64,000 bases of DNA. It comes from DASRDB01 sp035652815. Its GTDB lineage: Bacteria; Chloroflexota; Ktedonobacteria; Ktedonobacterales; Ktedonobacteraceae. Position numbers and translations under genes: made by a program. The stretch covers positions 186,001 to 250,000 of the forward strand of contig DASRDB010000012.1 in the NCBI GenBank assembly GCA_035652815.1, given 5' to 3'. Below are positions 8,953-17,451 of this stretch, one piece after another. The notes below the pieces were generated by a model that worked only from the letters and a program-made list of their open reading frames with translations, had not been told where the DNA came from and made no database searches. Position 1 is the first letter of the stretch, and the number at the start of each line of letters is the position of its first letter.

Positions 8953-9041
8953 GGGGAACAGAAAGCCACCCGCAAGGGGATGGCTCTACACACCGCGTCA
9001 TATTGTAGAGCCATCCCCTTGCGGGTGGCTTTCTGTTCCCC
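8953..9041. repeat. Palindromic repeat, family A copy 1 (38-bp perfect arms)
   Basis: Two perfect 38-bp arms surround a short loop; the arm core is AAGCCACCCGCAAGGGGATG. It sits between two divergent genes, so it is not a simple terminator. The rest of the 470-base gap (about 8793-9263) holds a fragment of the same repeat near 8935 and presumably the promoters of both neighbours. I see no gene in it; open reading frames crossing the hairpin are artefacts. Related copies occur near 22.4 and 25.5 kb. Confidence 0.9.
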
Positions 9042-9263
9042 TCCCCCGATATGACGAACCCTTGTGCGGGACAATCTGAGCAAATATTTAGCTCATCTTG
9101 AGCTATCCTTGAGCTTTGCCCGCTACAATTGCACAGTGTAAGGGGGCAAGCGGCGCAGTCCTGGAAAGCTAACCTATACGTAGACATCTCGCTTCAGCCG
9201 CAAGCCCCACATGTTTCGCGCGATCTCACCCTATATAACAACAACGAAGTGAAGGAGACAGGT

Positions 9264-9545
9264 ATGAATCGATTGACACGAGCGCGCAGGTGGATGGCGA
9301 TGCCACTGGTGATAGGCTCTCTGGTGGCAGCTATCGCGCTTTCTTCCTGTGGGCATCCGGCAAATGCCGCCAATCCGAGCAAGCCTACAAGCGTTCCCTC
9401 GACAACTCAGCAGGCTCAACCTACGCATTCCAACAGCGTTAACGGTACCGATCAGCAAATTCAAAGTATCCTGCACCAGCTTGATGGCGCGCAGAACGAT
9501 GTGAAAAACAGCGATTCGGCGGCTAATCAGGATGGCGGAAACTAA
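9264..9545 (+). CDS. Small lipoprotein
   Basis: This 93-residue lipoprotein precursor starts at an ATG preceded by AAGGAGA; an upstream in-frame Met has no ribosome site. The signal peptide ends in lipobox LSSC, followed by a low-complexity Ser/Thr/Gln/Pro spacer and a short helical tail (QQIQSILHQLDGAQNDVKN). No family is recognised. It lies 38 bases upstream of a secreted helical protein, probably in one operon, and its tail resembles the helical style of that neighbour. The two may interact at the cell surface, but this is only a guess. Confidence 0.75.
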   Translation: MNRLTRARRWMAMPLVIGSLVAAIALSSCGHPANAANPSKPTSVPSTTQQAQPTHSNSVNGTDQQIQSILHQLDGAQNDVKNSDSAANQDGGN

Positions 9546-9583
9546 TATCACACTATTTTGAAATTTGGGAAGGAACTCGTACG

Positions 9584-10339
9584 ATGAAGAAACTTGTAGC
9601 AGCAATTTCTCGTATTCCACAACGTTTTACCGCTATTGGCGCGCTTTGCATCATCGCGCTTGGCCTCTTGATACCCTCTACAGCTTTCGCAGCGAGCGCG
9701 GCGGACAAGTGTGGCGCAAACGATACGTCATGCTGGATCAATCTCGGCAATTCCTTGATCGGGAAAAGGCAGGCTGACCTTACAAAGCTCAATAACCGGG
9801 TCAATGACCGCCTGAACGATCATCTCATCACCAACGATCAGGCCAGTGTTTTGCAATCTGATATTGCCACGAACCAGAACGGGCTTTCCGCGCTGCAAAC
9901 AAAGCTTGATGCTGAGACCAGCGCGTCGGCTGCTAAGCAGGATGTCGCCAACATCTTCTTGCAATTCCGTATTTACGCGGTCGTGCTTCCGCGTGATTAT
10001 CGCAGGCTTTACTATGATGTTGCCGTTAATGTCGATGCGAAAATGCGCGGCGTCAGCCAGTCGGTCGAAGAGGCCATCGAGAAAGCGCCTGCTAGCGAAC
10101 AGCAGCAACTAAACGCACTTTACAATGATTACAAGTCGCAACTTTCGACGGCAGAGGGACAATTTGACCAGGCGGCAGCCGATTTCCCCGCGCTCACCCC
10201 GTCCAACTTCAACTACAATCGCTCCTCTTATGAAAGCACGTTGAGCAATCTCAAGAGCGCCTTAAAGACCATTCACACGGCCCTGCATCAGGCGGGAAGT
10301 GATCTACATCAGATCGCGCAAATTCTCAAGGATAAATAA
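9584..10339 (+). CDS. Secreted alpha-helical protein
   Basis: The 251-residue protein has a classic Sec signal peptide with a likely cut after AFA (around residue 36), then an all-helical body with coiled-coil character. Early repeats read KLNNRVNDRLNDHLITNDQASVLQ-like, and a later part is QSVEEAIEKAPASEQQQLNALY. Two cysteines just after the signal (KCGANDTSC) may form a disulfide. Similar helical exoproteins of unknown role occur in Chloroflexota and Actinobacteria. It follows the small lipoprotein gene closely and is ended by a strong terminator. No enzymatic motif is visible. Confidence 0.78.
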   Translation: MKKLVAAISRIPQRFTAIGALCIIALGLLIPSTAFAASAADKCGANDTSCWINLGNSLIGKRQADLTKLNNRVNDRLNDHLITNDQASVLQSDIATNQNGLSALQTKLDAETSASAAKQDVANIFLQFRIYAVVLPRDYRRLYYDVAVNVDAKMRGVSQSVEEAIEKAPASEQQQLNALYNDYKSQLSTAEGQFDQAAADFPALTPSNFNYNRSSYESTLSNLKSALKTIHTALHQAGSDLHQIAQILKDK

Positions 10340-10354
10340 TTCTCCTGCCTTCTA

Positions 10355-10398
10355 CAAGAAGAACAGGGTATCCGCGTATGGATGCCCTGTTCTTCTTG
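10355..10398. terminator. Terminator hairpin, 14-bp perfect arms
   Basis: CAAGAAGAACAGGG and its exact complement close a 16-base loop between the convergent secreted-protein and Uma2 genes. T-rich sequence in either direction makes it a likely bidirectional terminator. Confidence 0.8.
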
Positions 10399-10405
10399 CT
10401 AATTG

Positions 10406-11074
10406 CTAGATAAGCTGTTCAGGATCGATGCCTAATGAGCGCAGTTTCTCAGCCAAAAGCATAGCCCGTTGCGCTTCTGCTTCAGCCTGAGTTAGGCGTG
10501 GGTTTCCCTGTGCATCATACAGGCGCAGCATATCGTTTTGCGGTACCAGCAGGCTTTGCAACTGTTCGCTCCACAGACTGCCATTTGGACGTGGGACCAT
10601 TTCTTGCATCTGGCCAGTTTCGGCATCAAGCTGCCATCCGAACAGTCGCCGCCCTGTTTTGCGGTCAAATGTGCGTTCGTTGGGATCATAGTAGAAGTAT
10701 TCAAGGACACCCATACGCGCATATTTGAGCGGCTTATCCTCAAGGTCATTGCGCCAGGTTTCATCGGAAGCAATCTCGAAAACTACCTGTGGAGCAGGCC
10801 CGGTGACGCCTACACGCCAGCTACGTAGGTAGCGGAACGGCGTTCCCTTGATTACTGCAATATCTGGAGCAAGCGGGTATTCCATGAAATTAGCGGTCTG
10901 GTAGAAATTGAGATTGGCAAAAATGGCGCAGACCTGACCATGAAACAGCCATCTCAGCACTTGAACAAGATAATCAATCAAATCACGATGTAGAGAACTC
11001 TCCCCCATCAAATCCTCTCTCGTGGGATGCGAGTCGTAGTAGTACGCTACCTCGTTTTCAATGTGTTTTGCCAT
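10406..11074 (-). CDS. Uma2 family (DUF820) putative endonuclease-fold protein
   Basis: This 222-residue protein matches the Uma2/DUF820 family, a PD-(D/E)XK-like fold abundant in Cyanobacteria and Chloroflexota. APDIAVIKG and VVFEIASDETW supply the acidic residues, followed by KPLKYARMGVLEYFYYDP and a C-terminal coiled segment rich in Ala/Glu/Gln. Nuclease activity is proposed for the family but rarely shown. The usual ExK Lys position reads EIAS. GGGGGA precedes the ATG. It is a single gene with no obvious functional link to its neighbours. Confidence 0.88.
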   Translation of the reverse strand: MAKHIENEVAYYYDSHPTREDLMGESSLHRDLIDYLVQVLRWLFHGQVCAIFANLNFYQTANFMEYPLAPDIAVIKGTPFRYLRSWRVGVTGPAPQVVFEIASDETWRNDLEDKPLKYARMGVLEYFYYDPNERTFDRKTGRRLFGWQLDAETGQMQEMVPRPNGSLWSEQLQSLLVPQNDMLRLYDAQGNPRLTQAEAEAQRAMLLAEKLRSLGIDPEQLI

Positions 11075-11143
11075 TCGTGCCTATTCCCCCTTTTGAATAT
11101 GCGAGTCGCTGCTCCATTCCGTCTCTTATCCCACCCGTTCATT

Positions 11144-11171
11144 AAGGCGCGTCCCTGGCGGGACGCGCCTT
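11144..11171. terminator. GC-rich hairpin between transketolase and Uma2 genes
   Basis: AAGGCGCGTCCC pairs perfectly with GGGACGCGCCTT across a 4-base loop. It lies after the transketolase pair and upstream of the Uma2 gene, so it probably ends the transketolase transcript. The core is related in composition to repeat family C. Confidence 0.65.
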
Positions 11172-11211
11172 CACTTGTATGATACCATAGGACTTTGCAG
11201 GCAACAAGCGT

Positions 11212-12099
11212 TTATTGCTCTAAAAATCGCTCAATCCTGCTGCGTATTCCTTCGGGGGTTAATCCCAGGTGGGCATCATGTTCTTCCGGCTCGCCGTAGT
11301 GGTTCAGGACGCGATATGGTACGCCTATGGTTTCTACGCGGATGAGACGGGATTGCAGGGCATGGCAGATGTCTCGCACTAATGCGCCTTCGTAGTATGG
11401 CTCGACCAGCACAATGTTGCTGCTTGCGCTGGCGGCGCGAAGCGTTTCGCCGTCGAATGGGGCGAGTGTGGTGCAATAGAGTACAGTTACATCCATGCCT
11501 TCTACGGCGGCCAGGGTGCGGCCAAGCATGGGGCCAACCGCGATGACGGCTGCTTCATTGCCTTGTTTTACGACTTCCAGCTTGCCGAAGCGGACGGGCG
11601 AATTGAAAGGATTGGCGCTTTCGCTGAGGCGATAGTAGGTGTTCGCTCCATTGGCGTAGGATGCGCGAAAGAGGATATCAAATTCTTGCGCGGTTCCTGG
11701 GACTACTACCTGCATTCCTGGTAGCGTGTGCATAAGGGCTACGTCTCCAGGACCGTGATGAGTCATGCCCTCTACGCTGTAATCGTAGGATGCGCCTGTG
11801 CTGATGAACTTGCCGCTGAGTTGTTGGTAGACAAAATCGTCCTTGATCTGCTCAAATGGACGTTCGACGAGGAACGGGGCGAAGGAGTGCATGACGGGGA
11901 TGAAGCCTTCGAGGGCAAAGCCTGCTCCTACGCTGATTAGAGTTTGTTCCATAATGCCCAGGTTTATCACGCGCCTGGCTATGTGAGGGTTGTCTTTGCT
12001 AAAGAGGCTATTACTGATCGCGGCAAGCAGTACCACCAGTCGCTCATCTTGCTTCGCGAGGTCTTCCAGCGTTTTTACCATTTGTTGTCGCATGTTCAT
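11212..12099 (-). CDS. Transketolase-like, C-terminal subunit
   Basis: The 295-residue protein corresponds to the pyrimidine-binding and C-terminal domains of transketolase/DXS-type thiamin diphosphate enzymes. INLGIMEQTLISVGAGFALEG carries the conserved Glu that activates the cofactor (GIMEQ), HSFAPFLVERPFEQIKDD follows, and THHGPGDVALMHTLPGM resembles the T-H-E/D-D region. A C-terminal transketolase_C domain ends it. Together with the gene 14 bases upstream it would form a split, two-chain transketolase that moves two-carbon units between sugars. GGGGGAAAG precedes the ATG. Substrate preference cannot be told. Confidence 0.87.
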   Translation of the reverse strand: MNMRQQMVKTLEDLAKQDERLVVLLAAISNSLFSKDNPHIARRVINLGIMEQTLISVGAGFALEGFIPVMHSFAPFLVERPFEQIKDDFVYQQLSGKFISTGASYDYSVEGMTHHGPGDVALMHTLPGMQVVVPGTAQEFDILFRASYANGANTYYRLSESANPFNSPVRFGKLEVVKQGNEAAVIAVGPMLGRTLAAVEGMDVTVLYCTTLAPFDGETLRAASASSNIVLVEPYYEGALVRDICHALQSRLIRVETIGVPYRVLNHYGEPEEHDAHLGLTPEGIRSRIERFLEQ

Positions 12100-12113
12100 T
12101 ACTTTCTTTCCCC

Positions 12114-12782
12114 CTACTTGTGAATTAAGGCGACAACAGCCGTTGGACGGGCTTCATCTTGATAAGTGAGCGCCGCGTATATCTGCTCGTGGTCGCGTCC
12201 ATTGACGGTTGTAGCATGCCAGCCGAAAGCCGCGAATTTCTCCGCGATATCTCCGAGGTCTGGCGCGCTGGTGAAATTGTTGATGACGATGGTGGTGAGA
12301 TTGTTTAATTTGCGGCTTCCGGCGAGCAGGATGGACTCCCAGATGCTGCCCTCGTTGCATTCACCGTCGCCGATTAAGGCGAAGACACGGCGGTCGTTTT
12401 CTTTGAGTTGCAAAGCCATCGCCATACCTATCGCCATCGGCAGGCCGTGTCCAAGTGAGCCAGTAGAAGTTTCGGCTCCTGGCACCTTGTTACGGTCCGG
12501 GTGAGCGCCCAGGATGCTATCCCATTGCATAAAGGTCTTTAATTCCTCTTTGGGGAAAAAGCCTTTATGGGCAAGCACAGCGTAGAAGGCTTCCGGGCCG
12601 TGTCCCTTGCTCAGCACGAAACGATCTCGCTGCTCCATGCGAGGATTCTTTGGGTCGTAGCGCATTACGCGGTCGTACAGCACCCATAATACGTCGAGTG
12701 TGGAATTGGAACTTTCATCATGTTTCTCATCACCTGTCATGTAGGTGATGAGGTGTTTTACCTGTTCAAAATCCCCGGTCAT
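12114..12782 (-). CDS. Transketolase-like, N-terminal (TPP-binding) subunit, short
   Basis: This 222-residue chain has the TPP/Mg motif GDGECNEGSIWESI...NNF and the SKGHGPEAFYAVLAHKGFFP and STGSLGHGLPMAIGMA blocks of transketolase N-terminal subunits. Typical N-terminal subunits are about 270 residues; here the first 40-50 are missing. The usual GHxGGSLSxxD block before the VLY helix reads HDESSNSTLD. The start is supported by AGGAG 9 bases upstream, so the shortness looks genuine. It may act on an unusual donor or acceptor, or have weakened activity. It forms an operon with the C-terminal subunit. Confidence 0.85.
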   Translation of the reverse strand: MTGDFEQVKHLITYMTGDEKHDESSNSTLDVLWVLYDRVMRYDPKNPRMEQRDRFVLSKGHGPEAFYAVLAHKGFFPKEELKTFMQWDSILGAHPDRNKVPGAETSTGSLGHGLPMAIGMAMALQLKENDRRVFALIGDGECNEGSIWESILLAGSRKLNNLTTIVINNFTSAPDLGDIAEKFAAFGWHATTVNGRDHEQIYAALTYQDEARPTAVVALIHK

Positions 12783-13010
12783 TATTTTCTGCTCCTGATA
12801 GCTTTTTCATATTCGGAACCTGGCTTGCGTGGGAAGATAGCTATTTGTCCTCTAGCCGGAAATATGTTCCGCTTCCCGCGATTACCAGGCTCGTTACAAG
12901 CTTACGCTAATCTTTGTTTGAAAACAATGAACCGAGGTGCAGTTGTGGCCTGTTCTATTGGACAGGGTTTTGCGGGAAAAATGAGGAAAAGGGATGATGG
13001 TTGTTAATTT

Positions 13011-13092
13011 CTGTAGGGACGCGATTGATCGCGTCCTGCTCGATCACCCCGCTATAAGCCGAGGCAGGACGCGATCAATCGCGTCCCTACAG
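13011..13092. repeat. Palindromic repeat, family C copy (29-bp perfect arms)
   Basis: Perfect 29-bp arms beginning CTGTAGGGACGCG, each with an internal palindrome (GCGATTGATCGC type), surround a 24-base loop. The 355-base gap around it (12783-13137) otherwise holds only the presumed promoter of the transketolase operon and the end region of the Fgd-like gene; I see no gene there. The arm core is the same as at 2521. Confidence 0.9.
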
Positions 13093-13137
13093 AATGCCGA
13101 ATCATTCTCTAAATGTTCATCATTGCATCCCTACAAG

Positions 13138-14151
13138 TTAGTGATGCAACAGTTGTCCGATCTTGCTACGCACACGCGGCAGGACGTCTTTGGCGTAGCT
13201 TTCGATGAAGGTACGCTGGTCGGGGAGCGCGGAATGGAAGACCAGGTGATCGAAACCCAGGTCGATGTACTGCTGGATGAACTTGACGTGGTCGTCCGGG
13301 TTGGATGAGACACAGGCCATCTTCTTGATGGTGTCCATTCCTACCGACTCGCCGTTCTCCTGAGACATCTTTGGCGTGTAAATCTTCTGATCGAATAGCG
13401 CCGGGATGAAGGTGCCAGCCCAGTATTTCTTCTGTGCCTCAAGGGCTTTATCGAGGTTCTGGGTGTATTCGACATTCAATTCGATGATCTTGGGCAGCTT
13501 GTCGGGGTCTTTTCCGGCCTGCTTCGCGGCGTCGGAGAAGTTCTTCAAAATTTGTTTGTAGATGTCAGGCTGTTTGCCACCTACAGTAAAGAGGCCATCA
13601 CCATATTTACCTGCGAAGGTGGCGCTGTCAGGCACCAGGGCAGAAATGTAGATCGGAATGGGTGAGGCGGGCGGCGTGAAGAGTTTGGCCTTGCGCGTCT
13701 GATAGTAGCGACCCTCATAGGTCACTTCCTCGCCGCTTAGCAGAGTGCGAATGAGATCAATGGCCTCGGCCAATCGCTCCTGGCGTTCCACGTATTCAGG
13801 CCACATGCCGGTTGCGGCGTATTCGTTCAAGGCTTCGCCGGTGCCAACGCCCAGGTAGACACGATTGGGAGCGTAGCATGAAACTGTGGCTACCGCCTGA
13901 GCGATAATCGAGGGGTGGTAACGCAAAATGGGGCAGGTTACGCCTGTACCCAGGTGAATATTCTTTGTCTGCACTGCTACCGCGCCGAGCCATGTCCAGC
14001 TAAAACAGGCCTGCCCGGCTTCGCTCCACGGGTTAAAATGGTCGCTGACATCCAGAAAATCATAGCCTGCCTGGTCGGCGGCTACGGCATACTGCGTCAA
14101 TTCGACGGGCGGAAATTGTTCCGGGCCAGCTTTCCAGCCAAGTTTTACCAT
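13138..14151 (-). CDS. F420-dependent glucose-6-phosphate dehydrogenase-like oxidoreductase
   Basis: The 337-residue protein belongs to the luciferase-like (LLM) F420 family, close to the Fgd/TIGR03557 branch. DVSDHFNPW near residue 38, HLGTGVTCPILRYHPSIIAQA near 68-88 and VYLGVGTGEALNE near 100 match the F420-binding and catalytic region of Fgd, where the His in SDHFxPW is catalytic. It probably oxidises glucose-6-phosphate or a related sugar or alcohol and reduces F420. AAAGGA precedes the ATG. It is a single gene. With other deazaflavin enzymes in the window it implies an F420-producing host. Confidence 0.88.
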   Translation of the reverse strand: MVKLGWKAGPEQFPPVELTQYAVAADQAGYDFLDVSDHFNPWSEAGQACFSWTWLGAVAVQTKNIHLGTGVTCPILRYHPSIIAQAVATVSCYAPNRVYLGVGTGEALNEYAATGMWPEYVERQERLAEAIDLIRTLLSGEEVTYEGRYYQTRKAKLFTPPASPIPIYISALVPDSATFAGKYGDGLFTVGGKQPDIYKQILKNFSDAAKQAGKDPDKLPKIIELNVEYTQNLDKALEAQKKYWAGTFIPALFDQKIYTPKMSQENGESVGMDTIKKMACVSSNPDDHVKFIQQYIDLGFDHLVFHSALPDQRTFIESYAKDVLPRVRSKIGQLLHH

Positions 14152-14309
14152 TGCAAAGTCCTTTCTATCTCACTTCTTGCCTTCTATACAGTTTCTTCTC
14201 CTATGCGCAACGCAACAAGACTCCTGAGAGTTTTGTATTGGGGTGAGGCATAGGAGATACACTATCCACACATACAATGCGTATCAAAAAGCAAGATAGT
14301 TTCAGGCTG

Positions 14310-16544
14310 CTAAATGGATACCTTTAAGGCAGCTCTAACCAGCCGGATCTCATCATACGAATATTCATCCCCCAGGACTTCTTTGATAGGCTTAAGCCGC
14401 TCGTCACCGACTTCGCGGATGACATCCTCAATTTTTTGAAAGCGTTCGGCTGGAACTATTCTTTCGATATTTAACCGCTCGCCAGCTTCAAGCAGTTCGG
14501 TGATGTGACTGAGGACAGTGCTACGGGCCATACCTCGTTTCTCGGCTATCTCCTCTATAGTCAGTCCTTGTACGTAGAAAGCGCGAGTGATTTGAGATGA
14601 AGGCGTGATGCTGGCGCGAGGAGCGACTTCACGTTTTTCGGTGGGTTCCGGTTTGGGAGCCTGGGGAAGTTCGATGCCCATTTTCAGGCCGCGCTGCTCG
14701 CAGAAGAGGGCGATTTCTTCGGTGAACGGCATGAAATACAGACTGAGTTTGCTGCTGCCAACGCCAGGGATGCGAGCGAATTGTTCCTGGGTCTGGGGGC
14801 GTAGCTTTGCCATTGCGCGCAGGCTGGTATCAGGGAAGATGACGTAGGGCGCGACTCCCTGGGCATCAGCGATGCGCTTACGCAGCTTACGCAGGTGATC
14901 GAAGAGTTCTCCTGTGCCTGGCTCGTCGGGAATAAGATCGATGGGGCTTATCCTGCCTACAGCCTTCTGCTCTTTTTCGGGTTTCGCGGGCGCGACTTTT
15001 ACTGGTGTGGGGATCTCCACTGTGCGCTGCTTGCGAATTACTTCGATTGAAAGGGCGTTGAGACGAGGGACGGAATAGCCATCATTCGTCATATCTAACA
15101 GTCCCTGGTGAATCAAGGCGCGGCCAATGCGCATCCATTCATCTACACTCAACTCTTTACCGTAGCCGTAGATGGGTAGCAGGTCATGTTGCGAATCACG
15201 TATTTTTTGCGTATTCGCGCCGCGCAGGACGTCTATAACATGGCGCAGGCCGAAACGCTGCTGGGTCTTGCCGATGGTGAACAACAGTTTGATAGCTTCT
15301 TTCGTGCGGTCTTCCAGCACCATTTCGCGATGGCAGTTATCGCAATTGTCACATGTTTCTTGTAGCTGCTCACCAAAGTAGGCCAGGAGTACTTTGCGGC
15401 GGCATTCTGTCGTCTCGCAATAGGCCGCTATCTGCTGCAATTGCTGGCGAGCTATCATTTGTTCCTGCTCATCGACCTTCTGATCGATGAGGAATCCGAG
15501 TTTGACGCGGTCGCCGGGATTGTAGAAAACAATACATTTGGCGGGCAGGCCATCTCGTCCGGCGCGGCCTGATTCCTGGTAGTAGCCCTCGAGGTTGCGC
15601 GGCATGTCATAGTGAATGACGGCGCGCACATCTGGTTTGCCAATGCCCATACCAAAGGCGATGGTCGCCACCAGCACAGAGACATCATCGCGGATAAACT
15701 TCTCCTGATTTTCGGTGCGCTGCTCGCTGGTCATTCCTGCATGATAGGGCTGCGCGGAGATGCCATTTTGCTGCAAAACCAGGCTCAGATTCTCAACCGA
15801 CTTGCGGCTAAAACAGTAGATAATGACGGATTGTCCATCCAATTCGCGCAGTAAATTGATGAGTTCTTTCGTTGTGTTCTTACCTGAGCTTTTCTCACGG
15901 ACTTCATAACGCAGGTTGGGACGGTTGAAGCTGGCGATATGTACGTGTGGGTCGCGCAGGCGTAGCTGGGTAAGAATATCTTCACGCACACGCTCAGTGG
16001 CGGTGGCGGTAAGCGCCATCATAGGCACCTGTGGATAGCGCGAGCGCACCAATCCCAGTTGGCGATACTCCGGTCGAAAATCATGGCCCCATTCGCTTAC
16101 ACAATGTGCTTCGTCAACAGCAATCAACGATAGGCCAACGTTGTTCTCTACTTCATCAAGCAGGAACAAAAAGTTGCCTGTCACCAACCGTTCGGGGGCT
16201 ACATAGAGCAACTTTACTTTGCCATTGGCCGCGTCTCGTTCGCGCCTTGCTCTCTCTTCAGCAGTAAGCGAACTATTGACGAAAGTGGCGGCGATGCCAT
16301 TGGCGCGCAATCTATCAACCTGATCATGCATCAAGGCGATCAGAGGTGAAATGACGATGGTTAATCCCGGCAATAACAGGGCGGGCAATTGATAGGTTAA
16401 AGACTTGCCGCCGCCTGTTGGCATTAATACAAAGGTGTCGCGCCCGGATAGTACATGTTCAATGATTTCCTGTTGTCCCGGTCGAAAACTTTCGTGGCCA
16501 AATTGTTCTTTCAGCGCCTTCTGCATCTGTTCTCGCTGTCCCAA
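14310..16544 (-). CDS. recQ: ATP-dependent DNA helicase RecQ
   Basis: The 744-residue protein has the full RecQ layout. The helicase core has Walker A MPTGGGKSLT (41-50), DEAH (144-147), ALTATAT, and motif VI QESGRAGRDG. A zinc-binding RQC region carries four cysteines ending in CDNCDNC, followed by a winged helix. An HRDC domain (about 545-625) and an extra C-terminal helix-turn-helix segment (GLTIEEIAEKRGMARSTVLSH) complete it. RecQ unwinds 3'-5' in recombination and fork repair. A TTG start 8 bases after GGGAGG is chosen; an ATG at codon 7 is the alternative. It is divergent from the padR-like gene. Confidence 0.93.
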   Translation of the reverse strand: MGQREQMQKALKEQFGHESFRPGQQEIIEHVLSGRDTFVLMPTGGGKSLTYQLPALLLPGLTIVISPLIALMHDQVDRLRANGIAATFVNSSLTAEERARRERDAANGKVKLLYVAPERLVTGNFLFLLDEVENNVGLSLIAVDEAHCVSEWGHDFRPEYRQLGLVRSRYPQVPMMALTATATERVREDILTQLRLRDPHVHIASFNRPNLRYEVREKSSGKNTTKELINLLRELDGQSVIIYCFSRKSVENLSLVLQQNGISAQPYHAGMTSEQRTENQEKFIRDDVSVLVATIAFGMGIGKPDVRAVIHYDMPRNLEGYYQESGRAGRDGLPAKCIVFYNPGDRVKLGFLIDQKVDEQEQMIARQQLQQIAAYCETTECRRKVLLAYFGEQLQETCDNCDNCHREMVLEDRTKEAIKLLFTIGKTQQRFGLRHVIDVLRGANTQKIRDSQHDLLPIYGYGKELSVDEWMRIGRALIHQGLLDMTNDGYSVPRLNALSIEVIRKQRTVEIPTPVKVAPAKPEKEQKAVGRISPIDLIPDEPGTGELFDHLRKLRKRIADAQGVAPYVIFPDTSLRAMAKLRPQTQEQFARIPGVGSSKLSLYFMPFTEEIALFCEQRGLKMGIELPQAPKPEPTEKREVAPRASITPSSQITRAFYVQGLTIEEIAEKRGMARSTVLSHITELLEAGERLNIERIVPAERFQKIEDVIREVGDERLKPIKEVLGDEYSYDEIRLVRAALKVSI

Positions 16545-16637
16545 AACTCTTTCCTCCCGACATTGTGCCAGATACTATACCATAGAAAGAGGCATTCGTC
16601 TTCATTATTTAGAACAGAAATTTGTGGGTTTTTCCCC

Positions 16638-16686
16638 TTGACTTTTCATATCTTTTCGATATATATTTATTATATCGAAAAGATAT
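16638..16686. promoter_or_regulatory. PadR-type operator overlapping a promoter
   Basis: A perfect inverted repeat has 16-bp arms (ATATCTTTTCGATATA, from 16648 and 16671) around a 7-base centre. A TTGACT -35-like box at 16638 and a TATATA -10-like box inside the left arm overlap it, so a protein bound here would block transcription of the PadR-like gene that starts 48 bases downstream. The long AT-rich dyad is typical of PadR autoregulation. It may also act on the divergent recQ gene. Confidence 0.85.
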
Positions 16687-16733
16687 AGTTCGTTTCTGAC
16701 GAAGAATGAGAAAAGAACAAGGAAATCTCCTCC

Positions 16734-17327
16734 ATGCAGGCGGGAACTACTGGAAATAGCGGGCGTAAATCTGTCATTTACGAACTTTTTATTCTGGGCG
16801 AGCTAATGGATGGCCCACACTATGGCTACTTGTTGCGCGATATTCTGGGTAGGTTGCTGGGGCCGTTTCGCAACATTAGCTGGGGCGTGCTTTACCCACT
16901 TATTCGCCAGTTAGAACAGGAGGGATTGATCGCGCTGGAAGAAAGTGAGCTGGAAGAAAAAGGATCGGGCAGCAAACAGAGCAAAGCCTATCATATCACT
17001 GACGCGGGACGCCACCGCTTTATGGCCTTGATGCTCGATAAAGGTGAATTTACCGCCGACTATCCTGAACTCTTCGTAGTAAAGCTGAATAATCTCCAGC
17101 ATTTGACGCCGACTCAACAATTGACTGTGCTTCAGCACTACCAGGAGTATCTTGAGATGGAAAAGGTGACGCTCCTGCGAGGTCAACAAAAAATTCTTGA
17201 GCGAGTCATTGGTGTGCCAGAAGAACAGCAGCCGCATGTCCTGGAGGTAATCGATTTCCGCGTAAACAAGGTTCAGGCTCAACTTGACTGGCTGCATCGC
17301 AAGATCGCCAGCATGCTTCAGCCATAA
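16734..17327 (+). CDS. PadR family transcriptional regulator
   Basis: This 197-residue protein has an N-terminal PadR winged helix (ELFILGELMDGPHYGYLL, then the YPLIRQLEQEGLI recognition part and AYHITDAGRHRFMAL wing) and a C-terminal helical domain of the Vir_act_alpha_C type used for dimerisation. PadR proteins sense phenolic acids, drugs or envelope stress. A 16-bp-arm operator lies over its own promoter, which strongly suggests autorepression. The downstream cupredoxin gene, 124 bases away, could be a second target. A CTCCTCC run near the start is not a ribosome site on this strand; the upstream AAGGAAA probably is. Confidence 0.9.
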   Translation: MQAGTTGNSGRKSVIYELFILGELMDGPHYGYLLRDILGRLLGPFRNISWGVLYPLIRQLEQEGLIALEESELEEKGSGSKQSKAYHITDAGRHRFMALMLDKGEFTADYPELFVVKLNNLQHLTPTQQLTVLQHYQEYLEMEKVTLLRGQQKILERVIGVPEEQQPHVLEVIDFRVNKVQAQLDWLHRKIASMLQP

Positions 17328-17451
17328 GCCAACACCGCTTTCAGGCTATATTCTATAAAACAGCCTCACTCTTTTTGAACAAAGCTAAAGATATATTTTG
17401 TCTTTTACCGTCAAGCGTATGTCCGTATGTCAATATAAAGGAGTATATACC

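Noticed and set aside
8849..9187. Reading frames of 60-110 codons across the 8.9-9.1 kb palindrome on both strands
   Set aside because: They translate the arms of a 38-bp inverted repeat, so both strands give similar peptides. No ribosome site or family match.
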